From Candidatus Omnitrophota bacterium (GTDB lineage Bacteria; Omnitrophota; 4484-213), in the NCBI GenBank assembly GCA_030639955.1, contig DAOWKH010000062.1, positions 1-6,515 of the forward strand: a stretch of DNA of 6,515 bases, written 5' to 3'. The notes under the pieces are model-generated. The model was not told the DNA's origin. It saw only the letters and a program-made list of their open reading frames with translations, and searched no databases. The translations under genes were made by a program, and so were the position numbers. Each line of letters begins with the position of its first letter. Position 1 is the first letter of the stretch. Below, piece by piece: positions 6,415 through 6,515 of this stretch.

Positions 6415-6421
6415 TCAATGA

Positions 6422-6491
6422 GCAGACAATTTACGGAATCCGCCTCAGGCGGTGAACGTAAATTGTAGCCCCGAAACTTCGGGGCGTCTGC
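6422..6491. repeat. Compound palindrome in the ferredoxin-nadA leader
   Basis: Outer arms are GCAGAC (6422-6427) and GTCTGC (6486-6491). Inside them ACAATTTACG (6426-6435) pairs with CGTAAATTGT (6457-6466), a stem capped by CCGCC-TCA-GGCGG (6440-6452) across a 4x4 internal loop. Beside it is GCCCCGAA-AC-TTCGGGGC (6468-6485). The outer helix and the long stem share one or two bases, so they compete slightly. The whole can form a three-way junction directly upstream of the ferredoxin ribosome binding site. It may be a dispersed palindromic element, a leader regulator, or the end of an upstream transcript beyond the window. No T-run follows on either strand, which argues against an intrinsic terminator. 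Confidence 0.7.
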
Positions 6492-6515
6492 GAATTGAAC
6501 CCCCCACCACTTTTA

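Noticed and set aside
6155..6421. An 88-codon plus-strand frame with two repeated segments
   Set aside because: It is the antisense shadow of the ferredoxin tandem repeat; its repetition comes from the real gene.
6426..6467. Promoter-like TACAAT and TTCACC-17-TAAATT on the minus strand ahead of the ferredoxin gene
   Set aside because: Both are weak matches lying inside palindrome arms; TACAAT has no matching -35. The true promoter may lie beyond the window.
6422..6491. NAD-sensing riboswitch upstream of the nadA operon
   Set aside because: The helices are clear, but I cannot match conserved loop sequences of known NAD-binding RNA classes; it is kept only as an unassigned structured leader.
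6486..6505. tRNA T-loop-like GGTTCAATTC on the minus strand
   Set aside because: The bases after it do not pair with the preceding G-run, and there is no acceptor stem or anticodon arm around it.

Overview
The window most resembles a fragment from an uncultured, moderately AT-rich Gram-negative-type bacterium. DUF2341/LamG surface proteins, a membrane-fused spermidine-synthase-like protein and abundant modular palindromes are the sort of combination seen in Candidatus Omnitrophota and related lineages. That placement is inference from gene style only; no rRNA or other taxonomic marker is present.

Layout. Positions 1-2115 (+) hold the 3' part of a large membrane protein with a spermidine-synthase-type Rossmann domain set between two membrane blocks; its start lies left of the window. 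A short convergent gap (2116-2284) separates it from 2285-4879 (-), a secreted DUF2341 protein with a LamG domain nested in its second DUF2341 unit. From 4880 to 5295 lies a non-coding region with a hairpin near the start codon, a large palindrome that can fold as a three-way junction, an intrinsic terminator facing left, and a (GA)13 microsatellite. Then come nadA, quinolinate synthase (5296-6222, -), and upstream of it, overlapping by 11 bp, a 62-residue 2[4Fe-4S] ferredoxin (6212-6400, -). A second compound palindrome (6422-6491) occupies the ferredoxin leader.

How the parts fit. Ferredoxin and nadA look like one translationally coupled unit joining iron-sulfur electron transfer to the iron-sulfur enzyme of NAD synthesis, ending at the terminator at 5047-5079. 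The DUF2341 gene lies beyond that terminator and a second terminator-like structure, so how it is transcribed is an open question.

The most notable items are: a ferredoxin whose two 29-codon halves share 57 identical consecutive bases; a family of modular palindromes (two between genes, one apparently read in frame inside a signal-peptide region); an unusual dinucleotide microsatellite; and a synthase-like domain with the canonical catalytic aspartate replaced by asparagine. No complete new multi-gene system can be demonstrated from this window.
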